NCBI GenBank assembly: GCA_002502855.1 | Contig: DAQK01000006.1 | Coordinates: 1 to 34,446 of the forward strand | DNA length: 34,446 nucleotides | Reading direction: 5' to 3' | DNA from: Methanobacterium sp. UBA279 | GTDB taxonomy: Archaea; Methanobacteriota; Methanobacteria; Methanobacteriales; Methanobacteriaceae | In this document: positions 15,336-23,590 of the stretch, piece after piece | Position numbering within the stretch: position 1 is the stretch's first letter | Layout: the number at the start of each line of letters is the position of its first letter | Made by a program: the position numbers and the translations under genes | Notes under the pieces: generated by a model | Seen by the model: only the letters and a program-made list of their open reading frames with translations | Databases searched by the model: none | What the model was told of the DNA's origin: nothing

Positions 15336-16025
15336 TTAAAGGGAGTCTAAGATCTTTAAAACCCTATCTTTATCCTTCAAATCTCTAAGCACATAGTCGG
15401 CTCCACAATTCTCCAGTTCCTCAACCGAATAACGTCCTGTGGCCACGGCAATAGTTTTTAAATCATAAACACGGGCCGCGTGGACATCCCGGGGCGTGTC
15501 TCCAATTACGAATATTCTCTTTCCTTCATACCCATACTGGACTTTAGCGAGTTCTAAAGCTTTTTTCACCAGGAGATATCTGTCTTCGTAGTCACTTCCG
15601 AAACCTCCGAAGGGGAAGTAACCATCTAATCCAACTTGCCCCAGTTTAGCATAGGCAATGGGCTTTAAATTCCCGGTAACTAATCCCATCAGGGTTTTTC
15701 GCCTCTGAAGTTCATTTAATAGTTCGGATGTTCCACCCAGTGCCCGCACGTGCTCTTTATGCACATTTTTTAGGTAATACTGAGCCATGTACTCCTGACA
15801 GTTCCGGAAATTCCTTTTGATCTCTTCTTCATTGAATCCCCCTAACTCAAGCACCTCTCTGAGAATCTGAGGATCGGTTTTCCCGGCGTAGTTTATTCCA
15901 CTTATGTCCTCTTCGAATCCATAGAATTTTTTAACCGACTCCACAAAGGCCTGATAATGGCAGCGAGCTCCCCTTACCAGTGTCCCGTCGATGTCGAATA
16001 AAGCTAGTATTCCATTGTATTCCAT
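15336..16025 (-). CDS. HAD-superfamily phosphatase, phosphoglycolate phosphatase-like
   Basis: This 229-residue haloacid-dehalogenase hydrolase has all four motifs: I, LFDIDGTLV with nucleophile D11 and acid D13; II, LVTGN with T117; III, the lysine in LLVKKALE near residue 154; and IV, VIGDTPRDVHAA with D176 and D180. The helical cap between motifs I and II (about residues 20-95) is the C1 type seen in Gph and beta-phosphoglucomutase enzymes. The substrate cannot be fixed; a small phosphorylated metabolite such as 2-phosphoglycolate is the family default. ATG at 16025 has a strong TAAGGTGATG Shine-Dalgarno. It lies 49 bp downstream of dadD on the same strand, so both are probably on one transcript. 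Confidence 0.9.
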   Translation of the reverse strand: MEYNGILALFDIDGTLVRGARCHYQAFVESVKKFYGFEEDISGINYAGKTDPQILREVLELGGFNEEEIKRNFRNCQEYMAQYYLKNVHKEHVRALGGTSELLNELQRRKTLMGLVTGNLKPIAYAKLGQVGLDGYFPFGGFGSDYEDRYLLVKKALELAKVQYGYEGKRIFVIGDTPRDVHAARVYDLKTIAVATGRYSVEELENCGADYVLRDLKDKDRVLKILDSL

Positions 16026-16074
16026 TTATACATCACCTTACATTGTTATCCTGTATAAACCGCCTTTAAATCAT

Positions 16075-17367
16075 TTATCTTCTGGACAGCAGATCCCTAG
16101 CTGCTTCTTCTGCCTCCTCTAATACAGTTTTCTCATCCAGGGTTAACAGTTCCCTACCCTGCATTAGAATCTGGCCGTTACAGATAACCGTGTCCACATC
16201 ACCGCCGTTAGCGGCATAGACTAAATGGGAGATGGGATGCCTGTAAGGTGCCAGGTGCGGTGCTTTCATATTTACCAGGACCAGATCCGCTTTTTTACCA
16301 ACTTCTATGGTTCCGATCTCATCAGATAGACCCAGTGCAGTCGCCCCGCCTATAGTGGCCATTTTAAACACGTCATCCGCTTTAAGCACTGTGGGATCGG
16401 AGGTGTTCACCTTCTGCCCTAGAGCGGCAATTTTCATCTCCTCCAGCATGTCCATATTGTTGTTGGAAGCCGTTCCATCCGTACCCAAGGATAAGTTTAT
16501 ACCTGTATCCAGCATCTTAGCCACTGGTGAGACCCCAGATGCCAGTTTCATATTACTCACCGGGTTATGTGATATGTTAACTCCCCTCTCTTTAATTATG
16601 TCCATTTCATTATCAGACGGCCATACGGCATGTGCTGCTAATACGTCTTGGTCTAAAAAGCCTATATTATCGAGATATTCAAACGGCCGGGCATCGTAGG
16701 TGTCGATGATATTTTTAACTTCAAACTCGGTCTCACTGACATGGATGTGAATGCGGACACCTAACTGACTGGCTTTTTTCCTCACCCAACTTAAAAGCTC
16801 GGTTGAACATGTATATGGCGCATGAGGACCCAATGAAACCTGTATCCTACCATCAGCCGTGTTATGACATTTATTTATTATCCGCAGGCTTTCCTTGTAT
16901 TCTGCCTTTCTTTTTTCCTCATCACCCTGATCCAGCATCCCATGGCATATATTTCCCCGGATACCAGATTCGTCTACGGCCTGGGCCACGTGGTCCATGT
17001 AGAAGTACATGTCGTTGAAGGTGGTGGTCCCTGATTTAATCATCTCTGCACAGGCGAGTTTCGCACCGACATAACATAATCCTCCGTCTAAATTGGCTTC
17101 GGTGGGCCAGATATGATCGTTTAACCAGGTGTCCAGTACTAAATCATCTGCTAAGCCCCTTAAAAGTGTCATAGATAGATGAGTGTGGGTGTTTACGAGA
17201 CCCGGGATTAAAACTTTGCCTTCACCATCTATGACTGTGTCAACATCTTTAGAGCTTAAATTTTCTTCTATACTGGATATTCTATCATCTTCTAAGAGTA
17301 TTGAACCCTTTTTTATTTCATTGGCGATGATAGTGGTGTTTTTTATTAATATGGTTTCAGATTCCAT
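16075..17367 (-). CDS. dadD: 5'-deoxyadenosine / S-adenosylhomocysteine / methylthioadenosine deaminase
   Basis: This 430-residue amidohydrolase of the MTA/SAH deaminase family, called DadD in methanogens, deaminates 5'-deoxyadenosine and S-adenosylhomocysteine. It thereby clears by-products of radical-SAM and methyltransferase reactions. Metal-site motifs in order are H61 and H63 (NTHTHLSMTLLRG), the substrate loop GPHAPYTCS, HVSETEFE, AAHAVW and the aspartate in LGTDGTASNNNMDM. The N- and C-terminal beta-sandwich (ILIKNTTIIA, VEVGKKADLVLVNM as IEVGKKADLVLV) is complete. ATG at 17367 has only a weak TGATC-type Shine-Dalgarno. It is divergent from the ACT-MBL gene across 97 bp and upstream of the HAD gene. 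DadD versus MtaD cannot be separated by eye. Confidence 0.92.
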   Translation of the reverse strand: MESETILIKNTTIIANEIKKGSILLEDDRISSIEENLSSKDVDTVIDGEGKVLIPGLVNTHTHLSMTLLRGLADDLVLDTWLNDHIWPTEANLDGGLCYVGAKLACAEMIKSGTTTFNDMYFYMDHVAQAVDESGIRGNICHGMLDQGDEEKRKAEYKESLRIINKCHNTADGRIQVSLGPHAPYTCSTELLSWVRKKASQLGVRIHIHVSETEFEVKNIIDTYDARPFEYLDNIGFLDQDVLAAHAVWPSDNEMDIIKERGVNISHNPVSNMKLASGVSPVAKMLDTGINLSLGTDGTASNNNMDMLEEMKIAALGQKVNTSDPTVLKADDVFKMATIGGATALGLSDEIGTIEVGKKADLVLVNMKAPHLAPYRHPISHLVYAANGGDVDTVICNGQILMQGRELLTLDEKTVLEEAEEAARDLLSRR

Positions 17368-17464
17368 GTGGGATCAACTTATGTTAATTTTGATAATCTT
17401 ATACATTCTTTTATTAATTAAATTAATAGTCTACCAGAATAATTATTTTAATGGAGAATTCCAT

Positions 17465-18967
17465 ATGGAAAAGAAATCTTTTATAGTGCAGGTGCCGGAT
17501 GAACCAGGCGCACTACATAAGGCAGCCTGGATCTCCAAACAGTACCAGGCCAATATTCATCGCATCCACTACAACCGGAAAATAGATGTAAATACAGTGT
17601 TTTTCGATATCACCGCCTCGAATGAAAACTACCAAAAGATTCAGCATGATTTAAAAGAGTTGGGTTACCTGCAAACATCCTTAAAACCGGTTAGCTTCCT
17701 TAAATTCAATGTATATCTGCCCCATAGAGCAGGGGCCTTATTTGATTTCCTCAACTATTTAACTTCCGCCAGAGCCAACATCGGCTTCCTGGATTTCGAT
17801 GATGAAACCACTTCCACACCTAAATTAACGGTTAGTCTTACTTTAGAGGAAAGTTCCCGTATAAACAGTCTTCTAAACCAGTTGAAGTCACAGTACCCCC
17901 TGGAAATTCTGGAATATGATGAAGAGTACTCAGACCTCGATGACACCATATTTTACATCGTCTTCGCCCAAAAACTAAGGGAAATACTGGGCACGGCCGC
18001 CGATGAATTTCTGATGAAACTCCTGAAGGATATAAACCATATCGTACAGGAATTAACCAGAATCGGCGAGGAACCAAGGGGCGTCTTTGACAGTGTTTTA
18101 CTCACTGGTAAAACCTTAAAAAATAGCACCGGTGAGGCGTTCTATGCAGATGTGCAGCGAATCCCCCTAAGTGGTTATGTAGAGCTTTTCTGTTTCCAGC
18201 CGCCCTGTGGAGGGAACATATTCGTCCTGAAGAATGCCAATGAAATGGTTCTAATCGATACTGGCTACGGCATCTACCATTTCGACATTCAGATGATGCT
18301 GCAGAAATATGGCTTGGGAGATCCCGACAAGCTTAAAAAAATCTATATAACCCACGCAGACGCCGACCACTCCGGAGCAGCAGGATACTATGATGTTAAA
18401 TCTTTCATGCACCCCGGTACCTGGGAGATCATTAAAAAATCCAACCGGGCCTATGGTTCAGTCTCTGAAACTTCCATATTAGAGGGAGTTTATACTAAAC
18501 TAATCAACCTGTTTTCTAATTTCAACCCACCGGATGATGTAGCGTTAATTTCTGATAAAAATTATGGTAAGAGGAACATATTTCCAATAATAGATAAGTT
18601 TAAAATCGGGGGTTTGGAATTTGAAGTTTTAGAGAGCCTGGGCGGCCATCTCCATGGACAGATATACCTGTTATGTCCAGAGGAGGGAGTTCTTTTCCCG
18701 GCGGACAGCCTGATAAATTTCCAGAGTCTGAGCACAGATAGGAAGAAGTTCAATCTACTGGCAAAAAACCTGATGACCTCGGTTAACGTGGATGGTAAAC
18801 TGGCCACTCGAGAAAGAGAAGCACTAATAGAACTGGTAAATGAATTAGATAAGAAATTACCAGGTGAAAATAGAAAATGTCTAATCTGCGGGGGTCATGG
18901 TGCTGTTTCTGTACTTTCAGGTGATAAGTTAAAAACATTTAAAGAGATGGAACATTATAAACCGTGA
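17465..18967 (+). CDS. two ACT-like domains fused to a metallo-beta-lactamase-fold hydrolase
   Basis: This 500-residue protein has an unusual architecture. Residues 1-72 form an ACT-like ligand-binding domain (SFIVQVPDEPGALHKAAWIS). Residues about 74-155 form a second (FNVYLPHRAGALFDFLNYL). A linker helix follows, then a metallo-beta-lactamase domain from about 215. Candidate metal ligands are H297, D299, D301 and H302 (THADADHSG), H395 (GGHLHGQ), D414 (PADS) and H478 (GGHG). The first motif is HxDxDH instead of the usual HxHxDH, a departure analogous to the HxExDH of flavodiiron proteins. ACT domains usually sense amino acids, so an amino-acid-gated hydrolase or oxidoreductase is plausible but unproven. 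The start at 17465 is set by an ATGGAGAATT Shine-Dalgarno. hisG follows by 70 bp. Confidence 0.85.
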   Translation: MEKKSFIVQVPDEPGALHKAAWISKQYQANIHRIHYNRKIDVNTVFFDITASNENYQKIQHDLKELGYLQTSLKPVSFLKFNVYLPHRAGALFDFLNYLTSARANIGFLDFDDETTSTPKLTVSLTLEESSRINSLLNQLKSQYPLEILEYDEEYSDLDDTIFYIVFAQKLREILGTAADEFLMKLLKDINHIVQELTRIGEEPRGVFDSVLLTGKTLKNSTGEAFYADVQRIPLSGYVELFCFQPPCGGNIFVLKNANEMVLIDTGYGIYHFDIQMMLQKYGLGDPDKLKKIYITHADADHSGAAGYYDVKSFMHPGTWEIIKKSNRAYGSVSETSILEGVYTKLINLFSNFNPPDDVALISDKNYGKRNIFPIIDKFKIGGLEFEVLESLGGHLHGQIYLLCPEEGVLFPADSLINFQSLSTDRKKFNLLAKNLMTSVNVDGKLATREREALIELVNELDKKLPGENRKCLICGGHGAVSVLSGDKLKTFKEMEHYKP

Positions 18968-19037
18968 AATTAAAGATATATTCTAATCAAATTAACTAAT
19001 TGAACTTAAAATTTAGAAAAATATGGAGTTATATAAA

Positions 19038-19898
19038 ATGCAGATAAAAATCGCTCTGCCATCCAAGGGACGCATCAGTGACCCGTCAGTAAAATTACTT
19101 GAGAGGGCGGGTATTGGATTAAAAGACAACGCCAACCGGAAACTCTTCTCCCAAACTCATGATGAAGAGATATGCGTCATGTTCACCAGAGCAACGGACA
19201 TCCCTGAATTTGTGGCCGATGGCGCGGCTGACCTGGGAATAACTGGTTTGGATTTAATCGGAGAAAGTAAGGTGGAAGTGGAAATCCTGGAAGACCTCAA
19301 CTTCGGACGGGCCAAGCTGGTACTGGCCTCACCAGAAGAATCGCAAATCAACGGTTTATCTGATATAAAGTACGGTTCGGTAGTGGCTACCGAATTTCCT
19401 AATTTGACAGAGAAGTACCTTAAATCTAAAGGCTTAGTGGTTAAGATAGTGGAATTAAGCGGGTCGACAGAGATAGCGCCTTTCATTGGCGTGGCAGACC
19501 TCGTGGCAGATATAACCAGCACCGGGGCCACGTTGAAGATGAACCACCTGAAAATCATAGACACCATCTTAGAAAGCTCAATAAAACTCATAGCCAATAA
19601 GGAAAGCTTCCAGGAAAAGAAGGATAAAATAGAAGCCATCAGAACCGGTATCAGAGGGGTTCTGGATGCTGAAGGTAAAAAGCTTGTGATGATGAACGTG
19701 GCCGAAGAACACCTGGACGAGGTTAAACAGGCCATGCCCGGATTAACTGGGCCCACCGTATCCAACGTCCTATCAGATAATGGTATAATGGCCGTACACG
19801 CTGTTGTGGATGAAAAAGACGTGTTCAACCTGATTAACCAACTTAAAAAGATAGGTGCCCGGGATATCCTTGTTGTGCCCATAGAGAGAATAATATAA
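19038..19898 (+). CDS. hisG: ATP phosphoribosyltransferase, long form
   Basis: HisG condenses ATP and PRPP in the first, feedback-controlled step of histidine synthesis. The 286-residue chain is the long (HisG-L) form. A type IV phosphoribosyltransferase core (KIALPSKGRI, ATDIPEFVADGAADLGITG, and the PRPP loop ADLVADITSTGATLK) is followed by a C-terminal ACT-like regulatory domain from about residue 212 (LVMMNVAEEHLDEVKQAMPG to RDILVVPIERII), where histidine inhibits. The long form needs no HisZ. The start was placed at ATG 19038 (MQIKIALPSKGR, the family N-terminus), preceded by TGGAGTTATAT. An ATG 15 nt upstream overlaps that Shine-Dalgarno. It sits between the ACT-MBL gene and the FAH-family gene, all on one strand. 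Confidence 0.95.
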   Translation: MQIKIALPSKGRISDPSVKLLERAGIGLKDNANRKLFSQTHDEEICVMFTRATDIPEFVADGAADLGITGLDLIGESKVEVEILEDLNFGRAKLVLASPEESQINGLSDIKYGSVVATEFPNLTEKYLKSKGLVVKIVELSGSTEIAPFIGVADLVADITSTGATLKMNHLKIIDTILESSIKLIANKESFQEKKDKIEAIRTGIRGVLDAEGKKLVMMNVAEEHLDEVKQAMPGLTGPTVSNVLSDNGIMAVHAVVDEKDVFNLINQLKKIGARDILVVPIERII

Positions 19899-19925
19899 TG
19901 ATGATATAAACTCCGGTGTCTTCAA

Positions 19926-20705
19926 ATGAAGCTATTACGTTTTAAACAGGACAATATTGAAAAAAGTGGTGTCCTATACGATGAAGGTATAAAAGAACTT
20001 TCTTGTTCCATCACCGATGCGTTAAAATCCTCAAACATAGACGAATTCCTGAAAGATGAAAAAATCCATGATGTAGACAAGGTGAAAATCCTCCCACCAG
20101 TTAAACCATCCAAGGTAATCTGCATCGGCCTGAATTACAGAGATCATGCCCGGGAACTGAATATGGAAATACCAGATGAACCAATCATCTTCATCAAGCC
20201 CCCCACATCTGTTATCGGACATTTAGACCAGATAATCTATCCACCATCCTCAAATGAGATGGATTACGAGGCAGAATTAGCAGTGGTTATTTCTAAAGAA
20301 GCACGATTTGTTGAAGAAAAAGATGCCGACCAGTACATAGGCGGCTACACCATCCTGAACGATGTTACCGCCCGGGATCTGCAGCGAAAAGACACCCAGT
20401 GGACACGTGCAAAGAGTTTCGACACCTTCTGCCCAATTGGGCCCTGTATTGAAACCCAGCTTCACCCATTAAATCAGGAAATATCTCTAAAACTCAATGG
20501 CATGGTTAAACAGGATTCCAACACCAAAAATATGATCTTCAGCCCCCAGACATTGGTTAGTTTTATATCTAATATAATGACTTTATATCCCGGAGATGTG
20601 ATTGCGACTGGAACTCCACCAGGCGTTGGGCCTATGAATGTTGGAAATGTAATTGAAGTGGAAATCGAGGGTGTCGGTGTGCTCAAGAATTTTGTTGAAA
20701 AATAG
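19926..20705 (+). CDS. fumarylacetoacetate hydrolase (FAH) family protein
   Basis: This 259-residue protein has the FAH fold. An N-terminal SH3-like part (MKLLRFKQD to VKILPPVKPSKVICIGLNYRDHA) leads to the catalytic beta-roll with metal ligands in MDYEAELAVVISK, the GGYTILNDVTARDLQ segment and AKSFDTFCPIGP. The family-specific GDVIATGTPPGVGPM loop and the C-terminal VIEVEIEGVGVLKN close the fold. Family members cleave or decarboxylate acylpyruvates (for example oxaloacetate or fumarylpyruvate) or isomerise homoprotocatechuate products. Specificity cannot be read here, though oxaloacetate decarboxylase/tautomerase activity would suit a methanogen. ATG at 19926 lies 27 bp after hisG with a weak GGTG Shine-Dalgarno, so it is probably co-transcribed. 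Confidence 0.9.
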   Translation: MKLLRFKQDNIEKSGVLYDEGIKELSCSITDALKSSNIDEFLKDEKIHDVDKVKILPPVKPSKVICIGLNYRDHARELNMEIPDEPIIFIKPPTSVIGHLDQIIYPPSSNEMDYEAELAVVISKEARFVEEKDADQYIGGYTILNDVTARDLQRKDTQWTRAKSFDTFCPIGPCIETQLHPLNQEISLKLNGMVKQDSNTKNMIFSPQTLVSFISNIMTLYPGDVIATGTPPGVGPMNVGNVIEVEIEGVGVLKNFVEK

Positions 20706-20778
20706 AAGTAAAAATTACCATTTACAATTTCTACTCCAATGCATCCCCCCTAATGTTTTACTCCAATCCCCCTTAGTG

Positions 20779-21966
20779 CTAATTTTTGGGATTAAAAAGG
20801 CAAACCCCGTGGTTATCAAAGATAAAACTATCAAAATAACAAAAAACACTCTGCAACGTTCCAGTTAAATCCAGGATTTGTCCTGCTATCAGGGGCCCAA
20901 CTACCACTCCCATGTAACCTATTGATACCACCACTCCACTGGCGGTCCCGGCGTGCTCTTTAGGCATGATTTCAACCGGTAAGGTAAGTAAGGTGTTGAA
21001 ACGCAGGATATTTATGATTCCAGCGATTATCATCAGGAACCAGAGGGAAATCTGGTTGACGTAGAGTATTGCCCCTGAGAGGAACGCATACATCACACTG
21101 GGTATCCATATAAACGATTTTCGGGGAATATGGCGTCCAGAAAGTAGAATAGGCACCAATATCACCGTGGGGACACCTACCCACAGCATGACCGACGTCA
21201 TGAGCCCGGCGGTGCTTAAGCTGATCCCCTCCTCCAGGAGGTAAGTTGGAACCCAACCAGACCAGGTGTAAAAGAAGTTATGTAGGAATAGAATAAAAGC
21301 CAGAAGCCATAAAAACTCTATTTTTCAGGGCCTGTTTTATCTCTGTAAAGCCTATTTTTTTCTCCTTCAGCTTCAACATGTGGACATGGCGGCTCCCGGA
21401 CCATGACCCACCATAATATCCTTATTATCAGTAGTAGAATGCTCCAGAAATCGAAGACACCATGGTAACTGCCCGTTAAAGGATAAAGGAGAGGAACTGT
21501 GATTGCCAGGCCAATACCAACACCGCCCAGTACTCCGAACAATTAAAATTCCCATAACCAGGAGCGTCTGTTCTGGCTGACTGCATGATCTGGCAAGTTT
21601 CGGCAGGTTGGCAAAGGTCAATCCCATCCCCAATCCGAATATAAGTGAAAATATCAGTAAATCAGGACATCCAGTGGCTATTCCCCTAAGTAGAGTACCT
21701 ATCAGGGCGATAATGGCACCAATTCCAATGACCTTTTTTTATACCTATCCTGTCAGCTAAAATACCCGCGGGGATTGCTACAATAGCTATCATGACTATG
21801 GGTGCACTGAAAAGTAGGCCAGTCTGGAAGTGAGAAACCAGCAAAATCCCTGGATATTAAGGACTCCATGGGTGGGATGGAAAATAATATGGCCCATGTG
21901 CAAAAATTCAACAACACGGCAACCGTTAAGAGTCCCCATGGCATTTTGTTGGAAGATATTATTCAT
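20779..21966 (-). pseudogene. decayed major facilitator superfamily transporter
   Basis: Fragments in all three minus-strand frames join into one 12-helix MFS permease of about 395 residues. The N-terminus begins at ATG 21966 and, after a frame change, continues MPWGLLTVAVLLNFCTWAIL. The next pieces are GILADRIG (the MFS loop motif) and GLGMGLTFANLPKLARS near 21600-21640. Then come VGIGLAITVPLLYPLTGSYH at about 21500 and LWLLAFILFLHNFFYTWSGW at about 21290. The C-terminal third is open at 20779-21201 (EIMPKEHAGTASGVVVSIGY). At least four frame changes separate them, so no functional protein is expected. It resembles small-anion (CynX/NNP-type) permeases, with substrate unknown. The gene ends 74 bp after the FAH-family gene and lies next to the dead transposase. 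Confidence 0.85.
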
Positions 21967-22034
21967 TTGTATGACTCACACGGTACCCTGTTTCACTGAA
22001 TGTCAAAATAAAAAAATTTATAGAATTTTGAAAA

Positions 22035-23111
22035 ACTTATATTTTTCGGTTTGGTTTAGCAAGTTTTTATGTGCTTGTTTGTACAAGTAGGTGCTTATGA
22101 AATCGTTAACACAGTTTTGTATTGGATAAGGCATGTGAGCGGGTTGAGAAGTTGGGTGACAAATTTGATTGAAGCCAAATAATGTGATTGATTGGGGATA
22201 AATTTAGACCTATCGTTGCGGATATGTATGATAATCACAGCGAAAAGGGTGGTAGGCCCTAATTATGATGAAATATTGATGGTTAAGCTATTGGTTCTTC
22301 AGGCATGGCACGGATTGTCTGATCCTGAGCTAGAACGCCAGGTGACGGACCGAATTTCCTTTTATGAAGTTTCTGGGATTTCCTGAAACTATTCCGGATT
22401 ATTCTACAGTCTGGTATTTCCGGGAACGCCTCGCTAAGACAGGTAAAGATGAGGAAATTTGGGGATGAACTGCAAAGACAACTAAATGAGAATTAATATG
22501 AAAGTTAAAAAAAAGTGGTGTTATGCAAGATGCGACTTTCCTTGCTATAGCCCGGGCTGATAAGCCTCGCGGGCCCGAGGCCAAAACCCGGAGAAACAAG
22601 GAAGGTACTTGGGCTAAAAAAGGCGGTAAATCACACTTTGGCTACAAACTACACATTAAAACCGATATTGATCACGGTTTGATAAGGGCGGTGGAAACCA
22701 CTCCTGCAAATGTGCACGACAGCCAAAAATAGACCTTAGTGAACCTGGAGAAGTAGTTTACCGGGACAGAGGATACTTCGGAGCGCCCTGTAAAGGGTTA
22801 TAACGCAACTATGGACCGAAATGTCCGTGGACATAAAAAATAACCATCCAGGCAAAAAAATGCGCAACAAAAGAATCACCCGTAAAAAGAGCGCCCTGAA
22901 AACGACCCTTCGCCGTGATCAAAAATATCTTCCATTCCGGCCATCACCTAGTCACCACCATCCAACAAATCCACACCAAAAACATATTCAGCTGCTTTGG
23001 CTACAACCTAAAACAACTCATCACCCTCCAAAAAAACACAACCTAGCGAACGCTATCAAAAAAAGAGGAAAAAATAAGGAAAAACATATAAATCAACCCC
23101 AAAAAATAAGT
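22035..23111 (+). mobile_element. degenerate IS5-family insertion sequence
   Basis: About 1.08 kb contains the dead transposase. Possible terminal inverted repeats are ACTTATATTTTTCGGTTTGG at the left (from 22035) and, on the opposite strand, ACTTATTTTTTGGGGTTGA at the right (ending 23111). They match imperfectly over about 25 bp. No clear target duplication can be seen. The boundaries are tentative; the element itself is clear from its transposase. Confidence 0.5.
22097..23046 (+). pseudogene. IS5-family transposase, multiply frameshifted
   Basis: Reading across frames from ATG 22097 gives ACERVEKLGDKF and FRPIVADMYDNHSEKGGRPN. YDEILMVKLLVLQAWHGLSD and IPDYSTVWYFRERLAKTGKD follow, then the DDE core: VMQDATFL (first Asp), KGGKSHFGYKLHIKTD, VYRDRGYFGAPCKG (second Asp), a GAA codon near 22902 (third acid) and FAVIKNIFHSGHHLVTTIQQ to the stop TAG at 23044-23046. 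There are at least four frame changes and one in-frame stop (TGA after KFD). The order and spacing are those of an IS5-group transposase of about 315 residues. A lysine-rich open frame over 22821-23174 is an artefact of reading this gene out of frame. Confidence 0.88.
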
Positions 23112-23192
23112 AAAAAAAACACTTGTAAAAAATTCAAAAATACACAAAAAACAAAATCTAAAAAGCTAGATTAATCAAAATCCTCTTTGATT

Positions 23193-23208
23193 TAAAAAAA
23201 AAATAAAG
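23193..23208 (-). terminator. T-run directly after the ferritin-like gene
   Basis: On the minus strand a CTTTATTTTTTTTTTTA tract follows the stop codon immediately. Just beyond it a perfect 7-bp hairpin AATCAAA-atcctc-TTTGATT spans 23173-23192. The T-run alone suffices as an archaeal terminator. The hairpin may be the edge of the insertion-sequence scar. Confidence 0.45.
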
Positions 23209-23499
23209 TTATTTCTTTCCAGTTAACTCTTCCACTTCTTTTTTACCCTTTTCTAGCTCTTGGACCTGTTCTTCATCGAACATTAAAAGCAAGGTCTGGA
23301 ATTCCCCTGCGTGGGTCTTTTCTTCCTGGGCCACGTCTAAAAGGACTGCCTTAATATCTTCATTATCGGTCAGGTTTGCCATTTCTTCGTAAAGATTTAC
23401 AGCATCCAACTCAGCTATTATGGCAAAACGCAGTAATTCCCGTTCTAGATCTTCCTTTCCTATTTTACCAATGTCTATGGGTAATTTGGCCATGACCAT
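23209..23499 (-). CDS. small ferritin-like di-iron protein, encapsulated-ferritin/rubrerythrin type
   Basis: This 96-residue protein consists of essentially one helical hairpin with the ferritin-like half-site E30 (FAIIAELDAVNLYEEMA) and E60 plus H63 (AQEEKTHAGEF). A full four-helix di-iron site would need two chains. The length and the pattern ELLRFAIIAELDAVNLYEEM, NEDIKAVLLDVAQEEKTH and EFQTLLL resemble the encapsulin-associated ferritin (EncFtn) family and related short rubrerythrins. It could oxidise or store iron or reduce peroxide. No encapsulin shell gene is in the window, and the C-terminus (VEELTGKK) shows no clear cargo-loading peptide. ATG at 23499 follows GAGGTGAT. The upstream GTG at 23508 overlaps that Shine-Dalgarno and is rejected. 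Confidence 0.82.
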   Translation of the reverse strand: MVMAKLPIDIGKIGKEDLERELLRFAIIAELDAVNLYEEMANLTDNEDIKAVLLDVAQEEKTHAGEFQTLLLMFDEEQVQELEKGKKEVEELTGKK

Positions 23500-23590
23500 T
23501 TTTATCACCTCATAGTGTATTATGGAACTGATATTTCTTAAAATTTATGTTGAAAATAAAATCTAATTCAAAATAAATAAAAAAATAGAA

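Noticed and set aside
15313..15351. Twelve-codon ATG frame (MEDYLPIDLKGV) after hisF.
   Set aside because: No Shine-Dalgarno, overlaps the end of the opposite-strand HAD gene, too short to support.
19157..19882. Long open frame of 241 codons antisense to hisG.
   Set aside because: Its translation is Ser/Thr/Pro-rich noise typical of the reverse of a real gene; hisG motifs are unambiguous.
22821..23174. Lysine- and histidine-rich open frame of 117 codons.
   Set aside because: It is the decayed transposase read out of frame plus A-rich flanking DNA.
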